Counted from the stretch's first letter, positions 1 through 9,721 are shown. The stretch: 64,000 bases of DNA from Spirochaetae bacterium HGW-Spirochaetae-3 (GCA_002839315.1 PGXV01000011.1:124001-188000); one strand, 5' to 3'. Notes: generated from the sequence alone by a model not told the origin. Made by a program: numbers and translations.

Positions 1-864
1 TTCTGCAAGTACGTCTGCCCGCTCGGCGCGGTCAACGCCATACTCGGGCGCGTCCCGATCTTCAGGATAAAGAGGACGGCTTCCACCTGTATCTCGTGCT
101 CGGCCTGCGACAAGGCATGTCCGATGAACGTCGACGTATCCCGGCCCGACGCCGTCGGATCTCCCGAATGCGTCTCCTGCATGGAATGCGTAACGGCCTG
201 CCCGACCAAGAAGGACACCCTGAACGCCACGATAGTGGGCAAGCGGGTAAAGCTATGGACGGTCGTGGCCATCGGATTCGGCATATTCGTCGGCGCCGCC
301 GCTATAGGGCAGGCGACGGGGATGCTGAGGTTCTCAGCCCAATCGCTCAAGGAACGCGCCGAGCTCGGCGCTCTCGCCGTCGAGGACATCAAGGGATCCT
401 CCACGTACGCCATGGTAGCCGACTCGTTCGGCATAGAGCTCGAGCGACTCTACCGTACGGTAGGCGTCGACCCCAGACTCGTTCCGGCCGACGCGATGAT
501 AAAGGACACGGGCAGACTCGCCGGGATAGACGGCTTCGAGGCCGACGCGGTGCGGGTAGCGGTAGCCAAGATACTCGGCTTACCGTACGCGGGAGAAGGC
601 GGGGAATCGGCCGCTTCCGCCGGCGCGCCGGTCGCGCAGCCGGCCGCCGACGCAGGGTCCGCGCAGCCGGCGGCGACGGCCGGATTCGAGCTCGAGGGCA
701 CGATGAGCGTATCCGACGTCGCGACGGCGCTCGGCGCCGCGACCGACGAGGTCATCCGCAAGCTCGGACTGCCTACCGGTATCCCCGTGGACAAGCCGCT
801 ACGCGAGCTCAAGGATACCTACGGCTTCTCGATGCCGGATCTTAAGGCCAGGATCAAGGAGTAG
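1..864 (+). CDS. Polyferredoxin-type 4Fe-4S membrane protein (5' truncated by window edge)
   Basis: The reading frame is open from base 1, so the N-terminal part lies outside the window. The visible start has the end of a NapH/CcoG-type motif (FCKYVCPLGAV) followed by two CxxCxxC-type 4Fe-4S motifs (CISCSACDKACP and CVSCMECVTACP). One transmembrane helix follows, then two divergent ~60-residue repeats separated by an Ala/Pro-rich linker; each repeat resembles the small helical domains found at the C-terminus of membrane FeS proteins. Families of this shape pass electrons between the quinone pool or ferredoxin and partner enzymes at the membrane. The exact partner is not visible because the upstream gene is missing. 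The class is confident, the specific role is not. Confidence 0.75.
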   Translation, partial: FCKYVCPLGAVNAILGRVPIFRIKRTASTCISCSACDKACPMNVDVSRPDAVGSPECVSCMECVTACPTKKDTLNATIVGKRVKLWTVVAIGFGIFVGAAAIGQATGMLRFSAQSLKERAELGALAVEDIKGSSTYAMVADSFGIELERLYRTVGVDPRLVPADAMIKDTGRLAGIDGFEADAVRVAVAKILGLPYAGEGGESAASAGAPVAQPAADAGSAQPAATAGFELEGTMSVSDVATALGAATDEVIRKLGLPTGIPVDKPLRELKDTYGFSMPDLKARIKE

Positions 865-869
865 CGTGC

Positions 870-899
870 TCCGCCGCCGGGACGTACCCCGGCGGCGGA
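870..899. terminator. GC-rich hairpin between convergent genes
   Basis: A perfect 12-bp stem (bases 870-881 with 888-899) and a 6-base loop lie 6 bases after the FeS gene stop and 22 bases from the end of the convergent MFS gene. There is no T-run on either side, so it may stop transcription poorly without Rho, but position and symmetry suit a two-way terminator. Confidence 0.5.
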
Positions 900-920
900 C
901 GGACGGCGTCCAGGCGAGGC

Positions 921-2237
921 TCAGGCCCTATCAGCCAGGCCTACGCCCTTGGTCTCCGCCGGCAGTAACCACGCGGCTATGCCCGCGACGGCGTACGCTA
1001 TCGCGAAGATGGCCAGCGGAAGCGCCAATGAAGAACCGGCTACCATCGCGCCTATGGACGGCGCGATGGCGCCGGCTATCCTCGTCATCCCGCTGGCCGC
1101 GCCTATGCCGGTGGTGCGTATGGTCGTCGGGTACGCCTCGGGCGTATAGGCGTACAGCGCGCCCCAGGCGCCCAGCGCGAAGAACGACAGGAGGACGGCC
1201 GTCGCCATGACGGCGGCGGGCGTCGTTGCCAAGGCGAACAGCCAGGCGAACGCGCCGCTGGCCAGGAGGTAGGCGCCGAGCGTCTTCGTCCGGCCCCAGC
1301 GCTCGACGAGCCAGGCGGCTGAGAAGTAGCCTGGTAGCTGGGCGAGCGCCATGATGAAGGTATTGGGATAGACAGAAGGCAGGGAGAATCCCTTGGAGCG
1401 GAACCAGCTGGGCAGCCAGGTGAAGGCGCCGTAGTAGCCTATCGATATCATGAACCAGACGAGCCAAAGCAGGACCGTCGTCTTCCGGTAACGCGGCGCG
1501 AATAGGTCGGCCGTCCGCCCTGGCTTGGCCGACGGCGGTATCGCCAGTTCCCCGTCGGGCAGGCTCGTGCCGTTTACTTCCGCTACATGCTTGAGCACGG
1601 CCCGCGCCTCGGCTACCCGGCCGCGGGCGAACAGGAAGCGCGGCGATTCCGGCACGCCCTTCCTGACCAGGAACAGGATCAGGCCCGGCAACGCCGAGAA
1701 CGCGAACAGCCATCGCCAGCCGAGGCGAGGCACGACGAGCCAGGCGAGGCCCGCGGCGACCAGGGTGCCGACGGCCCAGAACGCCTCGAGAAGCACGAGG
1801 CGCCGGCCGCGATTCTCGGCCGGCAGGTACTCGGAGAACATACCGTAATCGACGGGTAACGTCCCGCCTACGCCGAATCCGGTCAGGGCCCGCAAGGCCA
1901 GGAACCAGCCGAAGCTAGGGGCGAACGCGGATGCGAGGCCGAACGCCGAGTCTATCGCGATGGTCAGTACGAAGCCGGCCCGCCGGCCTATCCGATCGGA
2001 GAGCCGGCCCCAGAAAACGGCGCCGACGAGCATGCCGAGGAAGATGGACGTGGCGAGTAGCCCTTTCTGGGCCGCCGAGAGCGACCATTCCGCCGACATC
2101 GCGGGAAGGGCGAAGGAAACGAGCAGGACCTCCATCGCGTCCGCGGCCCAACCGAGGCCGCAGATGACGAGGAGCCTGCGCTGGAACCGGCCGTAACCGA
2201 CCTTTTCCAGCGCCTCATCGAACGAGACGCTACGCAT
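921..2237 (-). CDS. MFS transporter, SV2/sugar-porter-like
   Basis: A 438-residue, 12-helix major facilitator protein. The signature loop between helices 2 and 3 is present (GRLSDRIGRRAGF) and the central loop PESPRFLFARGR is typical of the sugar-porter/SV2 branch, which takes up sugars, aromatic acids or other organic acids by proton symport. The start at 2237 is preferred over in-frame codons up to 2354 because an AGGGG ribosome site sits just upstream and the protein then begins MRSVSFDEALEKVGYGRFQ, a normal N-terminus for this family. It is divergent from the DUF5692-type gene at 2636. Substrate cannot be told from sequence. Confidence 0.85.
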   Translation of the reverse strand: MRSVSFDEALEKVGYGRFQRRLLVICGLGWAADAMEVLLVSFALPAMSAEWSLSAAQKGLLATSIFLGMLVGAVFWGRLSDRIGRRAGFVLTIAIDSAFGLASAFAPSFGWFLALRALTGFGVGGTLPVDYGMFSEYLPAENRGRRLVLLEAFWAVGTLVAAGLAWLVVPRLGWRWLFAFSALPGLILFLVRKGVPESPRFLFARGRVAEARAVLKHVAEVNGTSLPDGELAIPPSAKPGRTADLFAPRYRKTTVLLWLVWFMISIGYYGAFTWLPSWFRSKGFSLPSVYPNTFIMALAQLPGYFSAAWLVERWGRTKTLGAYLLASGAFAWLFALATTPAAVMATAVLLSFFALGAWGALYAYTPEAYPTTIRTTGIGAASGMTRIAGAIAPSIGAMVAGSSLALPLAIFAIAYAVAGIAAWLLPAETKGVGLADRA

Positions 2238-2440
2238 GATAATACCCCTACGGTAGAACGTATTGCCCCGTGCAATCGCCTCGAGATACCGTAGCCTCTC
2301 GGCGGTCGCGCCGGGCGGGGCGAGCGCGGCGTCGCGTGGACAGGATAGCTCCACGATGAAGACTTGGCAAGCTCGTCGCCGCGAGTATCCTCTTGAGCCT
2401 CAGGAATGTTTGCAGACAGAACAGTCTACTTAGACCTTTA

Positions 2441-2480
2441 TGTCGATAAACTTGACACTATTTAAAAACAAGTGAATACT
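2441..2480 (+). promoter_or_regulatory. Sigma-70-type promoter with overlapping inverted repeat
   Basis: TTGACA (2452-2457), 17 bases, then AATACT (2475-2480). An imperfect inverted repeat TGTCGA-N5-TTGACA (2441-2457) overlaps the -35 box and could be an operator. It would drive the gene at 2636, leaving a leader of about 150 bases. The rest of the 2238-2635 gap shows no gene that I can support. Confidence 0.5.
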
Positions 2481-2635
2481 ATCGCGGTCCCGGCGTCGCC
2501 GCGGAAGAAACGCAAGTGCATCACCCATAGCCCGAATGTCCTTCGCACGCATGGAATCGAGCAAGAGAGGTCGCCTCGCGGTTTCGCTATCGCACGGCGC
2601 GCGCGCTTCGGCCCGCGCGCACAAGGTCCGTCATC

Positions 2636-3553
2636 ATGTTCCTCTATCAATCCATTCCGTGGTACTCGCTCCTGATGTGGTTAGCGGTGTTCGCCGGCCT
2701 CATACTCCTCAACGAACTAGGCCGATCGAGCAAGTGGGCCGGACTAGTCCTCTTCCTCGCGCTACCGGCCTTTCTCACCCTCGCCGTATGGCCAAGGACG
2801 GCCGGCCCAGGCACGAGCATGAACGACTGGTTCCATTGGGCCAAGGTATACTCTTCACTGGCCGGTTGCCTGGGCTTCATGGCGATCAGGTTCATCAAGG
2901 GCCTCGACAAGAACAAGTACGCGCTCGCCTTTCCCGCCTTTATCCTCGCGATAAACATACTCGAGGCGATCGTCCGCGATTTCCAATGCTATTCGCTCAA
3001 CGGCGTCGTAGGAGGCATGCTGACCGTAGGCGGGCCATGGAATATCATGAACGGCATAGCCGGCATACTCAACATCGTGACTATTACCGGTTGGATGGGT
3101 ATCTTCGTCGGCAAGGGCAAGCGGAAAGACATGCTGTGGCCCGACATGCTGTGGTTCTGGATCGTCGCGTACGACTTGTGGAACTTCGCATATACCTACA
3201 ATTGCATAGGAGACCACTCGTTCTACGCCGGCCTCGCCCTGTTGCTGTCATGCACCGTCGCCGCTTTCTTCATAAAGAAGGGCGCATGGCTCCAGCATAG
3301 GGCGCAGACCCTGGCTATCTGGTGCATGTTCGCTATGACCGTGCCGTCGTTCATCGACGAGTCGATGTTCGCCGTCAAGGCCTCGGGAAACCGAAAGGCC
3401 CTGTTTATCGTAAGCGCGATAGCGCTGGCGTCGAACGTCGCGGTCTTCGTCTACTGGATCCATAAGCTCGTCAAGGGCAAGAAGAATCCGCTCAAGCAGG
3501 AAGTATTCTCCGATCTCGCCGGCTACGAGGAAGTCGCCGCGGAACGAATATAG
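2636..3553 (+). CDS. DUF5692-type polytopic membrane protein, copy 1
   Basis: A 305-residue integral membrane protein with about eight or nine helices and many Trp and Tyr residues near helix ends. It begins MFLYQSIPWYS and is clearly homologous along its whole length to the product of 14156-15079, which begins MLLFETIHWYS; shared blocks include WPRT.G.GT, WPDMLWFWI.AYDLWNFAY.YNC and KKGAW.QHR. The family has no established biochemical role that I know of; I believe it corresponds to DUF5692. The second copy sits directly behind a flavin/FeS oxidoreductase, which suggests the family works with such enzymes in the membrane, for example as an electron or substrate conduit. That is inference. 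Confidence 0.75.
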   Translation: MFLYQSIPWYSLLMWLAVFAGLILLNELGRSSKWAGLVLFLALPAFLTLAVWPRTAGPGTSMNDWFHWAKVYSSLAGCLGFMAIRFIKGLDKNKYALAFPAFILAINILEAIVRDFQCYSLNGVVGGMLTVGGPWNIMNGIAGILNIVTITGWMGIFVGKGKRKDMLWPDMLWFWIVAYDLWNFAYTYNCIGDHSFYAGLALLLSCTVAAFFIKKGAWLQHRAQTLAIWCMFAMTVPSFIDESMFAVKASGNRKALFIVSAIALASNVAVFVYWIHKLVKGKKNPLKQEVFSDLAGYEEVAAERI

Positions 3554-3559
3554 GCTCCT

Positions 3560-3589
3560 GTCGACGATAAACCGGCCGGAATCGTCGAC
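3560..3589. terminator. Hairpin between convergent genes
   Basis: Perfect 9-bp inverted repeat GTCGACGAT / ATCGTCGAC with a 12-base GC-rich loop, directly after the stop of the gene at 2636 and before the end of the convergent YkvA-type gene. No T-run. Confidence 0.4.
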
Positions 3590-3620
3590 GGTACCGGCCG
3601 GAGTCGTCAGCGGCGTCGGA

Positions 3621-4007
3621 TCAGAAGAAGAGCGAGACTATCCAGACGACCATGGCGATCCATACCATGGCGAATAGAACCGCCGCCACCGTTCCCGCGG
3701 GCGTCTCGACCCTCTCTCCGGCGCGGAGGCGCTCCCAGGCTTCGCGCCTGCAGCGGGCGTTCACCTCCGGAGGGATCAAACGGATGGCGAGCGCTATCAA
3801 GAGCGGCAGGATAACGATATCGTCGAGTTGTCCCAACACAGGGATGAAGTCGGGTATCAGGTCGATGGGGCTGACGGCGTAGCCGACGGCGCAGATGATG
3901 AGGACACGAGCCGGCAGAGGCGTGGCCGGGTCCTTCAGCGCGAGGAACAGAGCCCAGACCTGACGCTTGAGGCGTTTGGCTCGCCGAACCATTTTCTTAT
4001 AATACAT
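3621..4007 (-). CDS. YkvA family (DUF1232) membrane protein
   Basis: 128 residues. The central block GYAVSPIDLIPDFIPVLGQLDDIVI is the hallmark of DUF1232/YkvA proteins, flanked by a basic N-terminus and a C-terminal transmembrane helix. The family is widespread, membrane-associated and of unknown function. It stands alone, convergent with the DUF5692-type gene. Confidence 0.85.
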   Translation of the reverse strand: MYYKKMVRRAKRLKRQVWALFLALKDPATPLPARVLIICAVGYAVSPIDLIPDFIPVLGQLDDIVILPLLIALAIRLIPPEVNARCRREAWERLRAGERVETPAGTVAAVLFAMVWIAMVVWIVSLFF

Positions 4008-4073
4008 GCGCTATCCCCGGACGCCACACTAGCATAAAACGGGAGCGAGATCCAATCGACCGAAAGACGCTCG

Positions 4074-4412
4074 TCAGTGATGGGAGCCGGAACCGGAGTC
4101 CTCGTCCGTGAGAATCTCCGCTATAGCCTTCTTGATATTAGCTTCCAGACGTTCCCTGACCTCGTATACCGTCTGGATCTGGTTGATGGCCGTCGAGTTC
4201 TCCGTGAACAGCTCTGACGGATGGACTCGAAGGGCTTCGGCGATATGATTAAGATTGTCCGGGGACGGAAATCGCTTAAGGGTTTCGATATTACCTATCA
4301 TGGTAGTGGAGCAACCGACTTTTTCCGCGAGGGCCATCTGCGACAGGTGCAATATTCCCCTGCAACGCTTCATGTTCCGTGCCAGAAGCACGCGCACGTC
4401 TGTGTAAGGCAC
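4074..4412 (-). CDS. XRE-family helix-turn-helix regulator
   Basis: 112 residues. An HTH_3 domain fills residues 5-70 (NMKRCRGILHLSQMALAEKV, then STTMIGNIET as recognition helix), followed by a charged C-terminal helix that probably dimerises. A single-gene unit upstream of the divergent-looking 4.4 kb gap; its target is unknown. Confidence 0.8.
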   Translation of the reverse strand: MPYTDVRVLLARNMKRCRGILHLSQMALAEKVGCSTTMIGNIETLKRFPSPDNLNHIAEALRVHPSELFTENSTAINQIQTVYEVRERLEANIKKAIAEILTDEDSGSGSHH

Positions 4413-4517
4413 GGTAACTCCTTTCCGTGCCTACGAGTGTCATCCCTTCGCGAACATCTCACAATCATCTCATAGCAGGTAGCGATACGGGCTATAAGGC
4501 TACTTCCCGAGTCAAGC

Positions 4518-5837
4518 TCAAGTGAGCCACGCAGTCAGCAACGACACGTATACCGTCGCGATAGCCGCGAATACGGTCAAGGGCAAGGCGAATCGCCGGA
4601 TAGTCGAGGCCAGCCCGACGCCGAAGTGCTCGGCGCTGACCACCATGCAGACGTGCAATGGCGACAGCATCATGCCGACGTAACCGAAGGCGCCGGCGAG
4701 CACGATAGCGGCCTCACGCGGGAACGGCCCGCCCGCAGGCGCGAGGCCGAGAATGATGGGGAAGGCCAGTCCGACGTAGCCGAAGCCTACCCCGGTGACG
4801 AGTCCGGCTACAAAGGGCAGCGCTGCGATAGCGACGACCGTAGGGATACCGGCCGAGGCCAATTCTCCAGCCGCCGCTGACGCGACTCCCGCGACCCCGA
4901 GCAAAGAGGAAAACACCCGGATGCCAATAATTACGGCTATCAGCTTGAAGGTAGAACCGCCGACGCTACCCTTGAAAGCGCCGACGCCGGACGAGCCCGC
5001 GACGACGTACAGGCTTCCTGCCGACAGTCCGAGGAAGATGGGCAGGTAGCGCGCGAACAGCGCGGCGGCGGCGGGCGGTAGCCCGAATGACGGGGCTATC
5101 GCCTTCCATGCTATGTCGAGCGCGATATAGGTTCCCAGTACCAACGCGAGCGGCGCCACGCCGGCGGCGAATACGGTTAAACGCCTTCCGAAAGGCTCTC
5201 GGGCTACCGGTATTTCACGCGAGGGTAACGTACCGGAACGTCGCGGCATACGCAGGATGAACAGGAGGCCCAACGTGAAGACGACGGGCGGCGCGTAGAA
5301 GTTCAGGATCGCGAGCCTACCCGCGCTAAGCCCCGTCAGGGAAGCCGTCAGTATGAAGGCCGGATACAGCGGCCAGGCCAGCTCGAGGCAGTGGCGGAAC
5401 CAGTAATTCGCGGCCGACAGCACGTCGGGATCCCGCTCCCGCCGGGGATCCATCGCGTCGACCAAGGGCGCCGACAGGATGGCCCCGCCGGGCATCGGCA
5501 GCGTTCCGATGAGAAGCGGAGCTATGGCCATGGCGAATCGGGGCGAAGGCGCTATAGCGACGAGCGACCTCGAGAAGGCGTCCATGGCGCCGGAGCGCTT
5601 CATCGCCGCGGAGAAGGCCATGATCCAGGCCATCAGTGCGACAAGTAGCAGCGTATCCGGCTTTATAGCCTCCACTACCGCCGCGCGGGCGACGGCAAGC
5701 GGACCCATGCCGCGCCATAGCGCAAGGAGCATGCCGCCGACGGCCGCAGCTAGACCGAGATGGACCTTGCGCGCGGTCGCCACGATGAGCGCCGCGAAGA
5801 TGATGAGCACCTGGAAGAGCGCCGGTATCGAATGCAT
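4518..5837 (-). CDS. DUF401-like integral membrane permease
   Basis: 439 residues, about 11-12 transmembrane helices. Features of the ion-transporter/DUF401 group include an early PxxGGAILSAPLVDA motif (LPMPGGAILSAPLVD) and a late block with FPIILGLAP and FGYVGMMLSPLHVCMVVSAEHF. Families of this kind export or import organic anions. I chose the start at 5837 (MHSIPALFQVLIIF) because AAGGAA lies at the right distance upstream and the residues before it look non-coding. A second permease of related design is at 7188-8597. Confidence 0.7.
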   Translation of the reverse strand: MHSIPALFQVLIIFAALIVATARKVHLGLAAAVGGMLLALWRGMGPLAVARAAVVEAIKPDTLLLVALMAWIMAFSAAMKRSGAMDAFSRSLVAIAPSPRFAMAIAPLLIGTLPMPGGAILSAPLVDAMDPRRERDPDVLSAANYWFRHCLELAWPLYPAFILTASLTGLSAGRLAILNFYAPPVVFTLGLLFILRMPRRSGTLPSREIPVAREPFGRRLTVFAAGVAPLALVLGTYIALDIAWKAIAPSFGLPPAAAALFARYLPIFLGLSAGSLYVVAGSSGVGAFKGSVGGSTFKLIAVIIGIRVFSSLLGVAGVASAAAGELASAGIPTVVAIAALPFVAGLVTGVGFGYVGLAFPIILGLAPAGGPFPREAAIVLAGAFGYVGMMLSPLHVCMVVSAEHFGVGLASTIRRFALPLTVFAAIATVYVSLLTAWLT

Positions 5838-5935
5838 CGTTTCGTTCCTTAAAAAAACCGCGATGTCGAGAGTATCCACATTTTCATTGCCGATGTGAAT
5901 CAGTATATTCGGCGCGCTATACATAGGAGTACGCG

Positions 5936-7106
5936 ATGAGACGCGATCCGGATTTAAAGGATTTTTTCAGGCGCACCGCCAGCATGACGGGGATGCTCGC
6001 CCTCGTCATCCTCGTCGGCCTCGGCGAGAAGATGGCGGAGCGATTCCTCCCGCTGTACCTGCTCGCAATCGGCGGAAGCACCTGGGCCGTCGGCGCCCTT
6101 AACTCGATGGACAACCTGCTGTCGGCCCTGTACTCGTTCCCCGGCGGATACCTCGCGGATCGGATAGGCTACAAGAAATCTCTACAGCTATTCACGGCCG
6201 TCGCGATGTTCGGCTACCTCATCGTCATCCTCATTCCGGCCTGGCAGGCGGTGCTGATAGGCTCGGCATTCTTCATCTCTTGGACCGCCGTCTCGCTCCC
6301 TGCTATCATGAGCCTCGTGTCAAAGGCCGTGCCCAAGGAGAAGCGAAGCTTCGGCGTATCGCTGCACTCGTTCTTCCGGCGTATACCGATGGCGCTAGGG
6401 CCGGTCTTCGGCGGCATACTCCTTGGCGCCTAGGGCCGCGAGCTCGGCGTAAGGGCAGCCTTCGCCGCGGCCTTCGCGATGGGCGGCGTCGCCCTCGCAC
6501 TCGTCGGCCGTTTCATGACCGACGACAAGCCGGATCGGCCGAGCGGTTCGGGATCGAGGCGAGGGAGCTGTTCAGCCCGGCGCTACGCAGCCTCCTCGCC
6601 AGCGACATCCTCGTACGCTTCGCGGAGCAGATCCCCTACGCTTTCGTAGTGATCTGGGTAGTCGACAACGACGGGATTTCGCCCCTTCGGTTCGGCCTCT
6701 TGACGACCATCGAGATGGTCACCGCCATGCTCGTCTACATTCCCGTCGCCAGGATGGCGGACGCGTACGGGAAAAAACGATTCGTCCTCGTCACCTTCGG
6801 ATTCTTTACGATCTTCCCCCTCGTGCTACTGTACTCGCGTTCATCATCCGCGGCCTCAAGGAATTCGGCGAGCCTACCCGCAAGGCACTGATCATGGACC
6901 TGGCGCCCGAAGAGTATAAGGCGCGCACATTCGGGGCGTACTAACTGATACGCGATATCGTCGTCTCGGCGGCGGCGCTGTCGAGCGCCCTGCTTTGGAA
7001 TATCTCGCCAGCGACCAACTTCATCGTCGCTACCTGTTTCGGCGTCGCCGGAACGGCGTCGTTCGCGATATACGGCAAGGATATTCCGGTCCCGGCAAAG
7101 GAATAA
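5936..7106 (+). pseudogene. MFS transporter, broken by stops and frameshifts
   Basis: The first 165 residues read as a normal MFS N-terminal half (GGYLADRIGYKKS loop between helices 2 and 3). A TAG at 6431-6433 then interrupts the frame; homologous sequence continues past it (GRELGVRAAF), shifts frame near 6540, continues as EARELFSPALRSLLASDILVRF, shifts again near 6838 and ends after another in-frame stop (TAA, 6944-6946) with the C-terminal helix and a natural stop at 7104-7106. At least four lesions make this a dead gene. It is divergent from the DUF401-like permease. Confidence 0.85.
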
Positions 7107-7187
7107 GCGGCGGGCCTTCTGGAACGAAACGACGAGCCGTGCTATCCTCGGCGGTCGGGGTCGATCCTTGGCTATCGAGGTGCTCAA

Positions 7188-8597
7188 CTGAAAACGCTAT
7201 TCCGTATCGGGCTGCTCATCCTGGTCGCATTACAGCTGGCCGGTCCGTTCCTGCCCTTCGAGGCAGACGCGGCGATGGCCCTCCCAGCGCTGCTGGTACT
7301 CGCCGCGGGTTTCCCGCTGATGGGCTCCGCGTTCAGGAATGCCTCCGTCGTATTCCTGCTATTCGGCGCGGGCCTACTGGCGAAGAGCGGCCAGCCTCCA
7401 TCCGTATGGCTTCGGGCCAGCTCGTCGATGTCCAGTATCGTCGCGATAATAGGGGTCATGCAGACCTTCGGTATTCCGATACGGCTAGGCGAATACGACG
7501 CGGCGATACGGTCATGGATGGACCGGCGCTTCAAGGGCAGCGGGTCCCTCTTCGTCTTCACTACCGTCGTTACCAACATTCTGACGAGCTTCCTCAACCT
7601 GGGCTCCATCTCCGTGCTCGTATCGCTGTTCGAGGACGCGCTACGGCGGCGCATATCCAGATACGAGCGCTTCTTCTGCTCGGCGATGTCCCGCGGCTAC
7701 GTCCTGTCCGCGCTCTGGGCGCCGGGCGCGGTCAACCTCTACCTCGTGGCGCAGGTGACCGGCGTGCCGTGGTCGTCGATATTCCTGCCGGGATTCGTAC
7801 TGTCGTTGCTGGGAATCGGCCTTTCCATCCTTATGGAACTCGGAGGGAACGGATTGCTAGCCAGGAAGTCCCTGGACTCGGACGCAGCTACCATAGCGAA
7901 AGGCATTGCCGCTACAGGCGAAGACGACGCCGCGAAGACCGACGAGCCTACGGTATCCCGAGCCTCGCACATCCTGATCGTAACGATAGCCTTCGTAGTC
8001 GCCGTCGTCTCGCTCGAGCGGCTTGGAATAGGCACCACGACGAACAGGATCGTCCTCGCCGGCGCCTGCATCGCGCTCTCGTGGACGTTGTCCCTTTCTC
8101 GGCGCACGGGGCTTCCCGGCCTGCTCAAGGCCTATTGGGACGAAGGCATCATGAAGGCCGGCGACGTCGGGCCGTTCTTCGTCGCGATGGGCGTATTCTC
8201 GGCGGGACTCGAGAACTCCGGGCTGCTGGAAGCCGCCGCCCCCGCGATCCAGGCCGGTAGCGGCGTTCTGGGAGCGGGCTCGATAGTCGTCATCGGCGCC
8301 ATGATCATCGCCCTGTCCATCATAGGGTTCCATCCCTTCATAACGATCGTACTGTTCGGGAAAATGCTCTCGAACGTTGACCTTCCCATCACGCAGCTGA
8401 CCCTGGCGCTGAGCCTCTCCGCCGGCGCCTCCGCCGCGTACATGATCTCGCCGTTCGCCGGGGTCATCATGACGATATCGAAACTGGTAGGCGCCAGGAC
8501 GTCCGACGTGGCGGTTCGCTGGAACTGGAAGTACAGCGTTTCGTTCTTCGCGATGGGAATGCTGTTCGCCTTCGGCTGGGGGGCGTGCTTCGGCTAG
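7188..8597 (+). CDS. Integral membrane permease (DUF401/IT-superfamily-like)
   Basis: About 469 residues if translation begins at CTG 7188, or 440 from the first in-frame ATG at 7275. The stretch between them encodes a well formed first transmembrane helix (LFRIGLLILVALQLAGPFLP), and GAGGTG sits a few bases upstream of 7188, so the upstream start is likely even though CTG is rare. Recognisable parts are two helical bundles, VVTNILTSFLNLGS and GFHPFITIVLFGKML, which resemble the re-entrant motifs of ion-transporter-superfamily carriers. Substrate unknown. Confidence 0.65.
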   Translation: MKTLFRIGLLILVALQLAGPFLPFEADAAMALPALLVLAAGFPLMGSAFRNASVVFLLFGAGLLAKSGQPPSVWLRASSSMSSIVAIIGVMQTFGIPIRLGEYDAAIRSWMDRRFKGSGSLFVFTTVVTNILTSFLNLGSISVLVSLFEDALRRRISRYERFFCSAMSRGYVLSALWAPGAVNLYLVAQVTGVPWSSIFLPGFVLSLLGIGLSILMELGGNGLLARKSLDSDAATIAKGIAATGEDDAAKTDEPTVSRASHILIVTIAFVVAVVSLERLGIGTTTNRIVLAGACIALSWTLSLSRRTGLPGLLKAYWDEGIMKAGDVGPFFVAMGVFSAGLENSGLLEAAAPAIQAGSGVLGAGSIVVIGAMIIALSIIGFHPFITIVLFGKMLSNVDLPITQLTLALSLSAGASAAYMISPFAGVIMTISKLVGARTSDVAVRWNWKYSVSFFAMGMLFAFGWGACFG

Positions 8598-8617
8598 TCC
8601 GCGCCGCCCGCCTTGCC

Positions 8618-9028
8618 CTACAAGTATATCCTCGTCTCGAATTCGGTATGGCAGCGGGGACAATCGATAACGCGCGAGCCTTTCCTGATGGGCATTTCTA
8701 TCGTCGCCTTGCATCCGGGGCATACGCGGTAACGGAACGTCCGTACGCCCCTGAGCCTACGCGCGCTAAGTGACAGCCAGCGCCGCGCGGGCTTCGATAG
8801 CCTCAGATAGCGTTCGTTCTCGAGGCGCCTCTTATCGAGATCGCGCGAGAGCGACCGATAGATCGCATAGACGGCGATAGCCATTAGCAGGCCGTTCAAC
8901 AGCGAATACTTTACGAAGCCATTTACGACCAACAGGACGAAATACGCGAACATCAACGCCTTATTCAAATGGTCCGTGCCGTATCGCCCGCTCATGAAAC
9001 GCGCGAGTCTCTCGTTGAGTCTTCCCAT
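8618..9028 (-). CDS. Small membrane protein with C-terminal zinc ribbon
   Basis: 136 residues: two transmembrane helices (about residues 24-55), a basic linker, and a rubredoxin-like zinc ribbon made by CPGC and CPRC near the C-terminus. It is the last gene of a minus-strand run after DnaK, DUF5685 and the J-domain protein, 12 bases downstream of the latter, so it is probably co-transcribed. Zinc ribbons of this type often bind partner proteins; a role with the chaperone genes is inferred from position only. Confidence 0.7.
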   Translation of the reverse strand: MGRLNERLARFMSGRYGTDHLNKALMFAYFVLLVVNGFVKYSLLNGLLMAIAVYAIYRSLSRDLDKRRLENERYLRLSKPARRWLSLSARRLRGVRTFRYRVCPGCKATIEMPIRKGSRVIDCPRCHTEFETRIYL

Positions 9029-9040
9029 TCCGTTCGCTCC

Positions 9041-9721
9041 TTAGAAGGGCCGTCCGCAGAACATGCAGAACAAGTTTGTCAGGATGACGCCCAGGCAAAG
9101 TCTACTGACATCGACACGGGGCATGCCGTACGCCCGGCTCTGGCGTTGGTACGCGCTGCCGCCGTTCTCGATCTGATCCAGCGCCCGCGCGTATTCAGGA
9201 TTGCCAGGCTCCATCTGCACGGCGGCCCTCGCATGCTGTAACGCGGTGATCGCGTTACCCGCGTACGAATTCGCGATAGCGCTGTAGTAATACCATTCGG
9301 CGCTCTTGTCCGAAATCGCGCTCAGCGCCTTAAGAGCCTCGCCGGGATACCCGGCGTTGATGAACATCCGAACCTGATCGAACCCCAGGGGCCGCTGGGT
9401 TCGCTGCTGTCCTCCGGCGAACGACGAGAACAGGTCGAAGGGATCGAAGCCGAACCCGAACGGGTCGCTGGAGCCTGCCGTACCGGCCGCGCGGCCGCCC
9501 GGCCCTTGGCCCGCGTACGCGCCTCCGCCGCCCTGCGGAACGTCGCCCCTTTTTATCTGTTCATAGGCGGCGTTGATATCGCTCATCTTCTTCGCGGCTT
9601 CGGGATTCCCGTGATTCACGTCCGGATGGTTTACCTTGGCTAGTCTACGATACGCCTTGGCCAGCTCATCCTCCGTCGCGTCGGATGAGACGCCAAGCAC
9701 TCTATAGGGATCCGATATCAT
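9041..9721 (-). CDS. J-domain (DnaJ-like) protein
   Basis: 226 residues. The J domain covers residues 1-60 (DPYRVLGVSSDATEDELAKA) with the essential HPD tripeptide present (VNHPDVNHGNP). A Gly-rich linker follows, then a helical TPR-like region (residues 120-190) and a hydrophobic tail. There is no DnaJ zinc finger, so this is a class III co-chaperone. It would stimulate the ATPase of the DnaK encoded upstream in the same run; its start overlaps the end of the DUF5685 gene by 4 bases. Confidence 0.88.
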   Translation of the reverse strand: MISDPYRVLGVSSDATEDELAKAYRRLAKVNHPDVNHGNPEAAKKMSDINAAYEQIKRGDVPQGGGGAYAGQGPGGRAAGTAGSSDPFGFGFDPFDLFSSFAGGQQRTQRPLGFDQVRMFINAGYPGEALKALSAISDKSAEWYYYSAIANSYAGNAITALQHARAAVQMEPGNPEYARALDQIENGGSAYQRQSRAYGMPRVDVSRLCLGVILTNLFCMFCGRPF

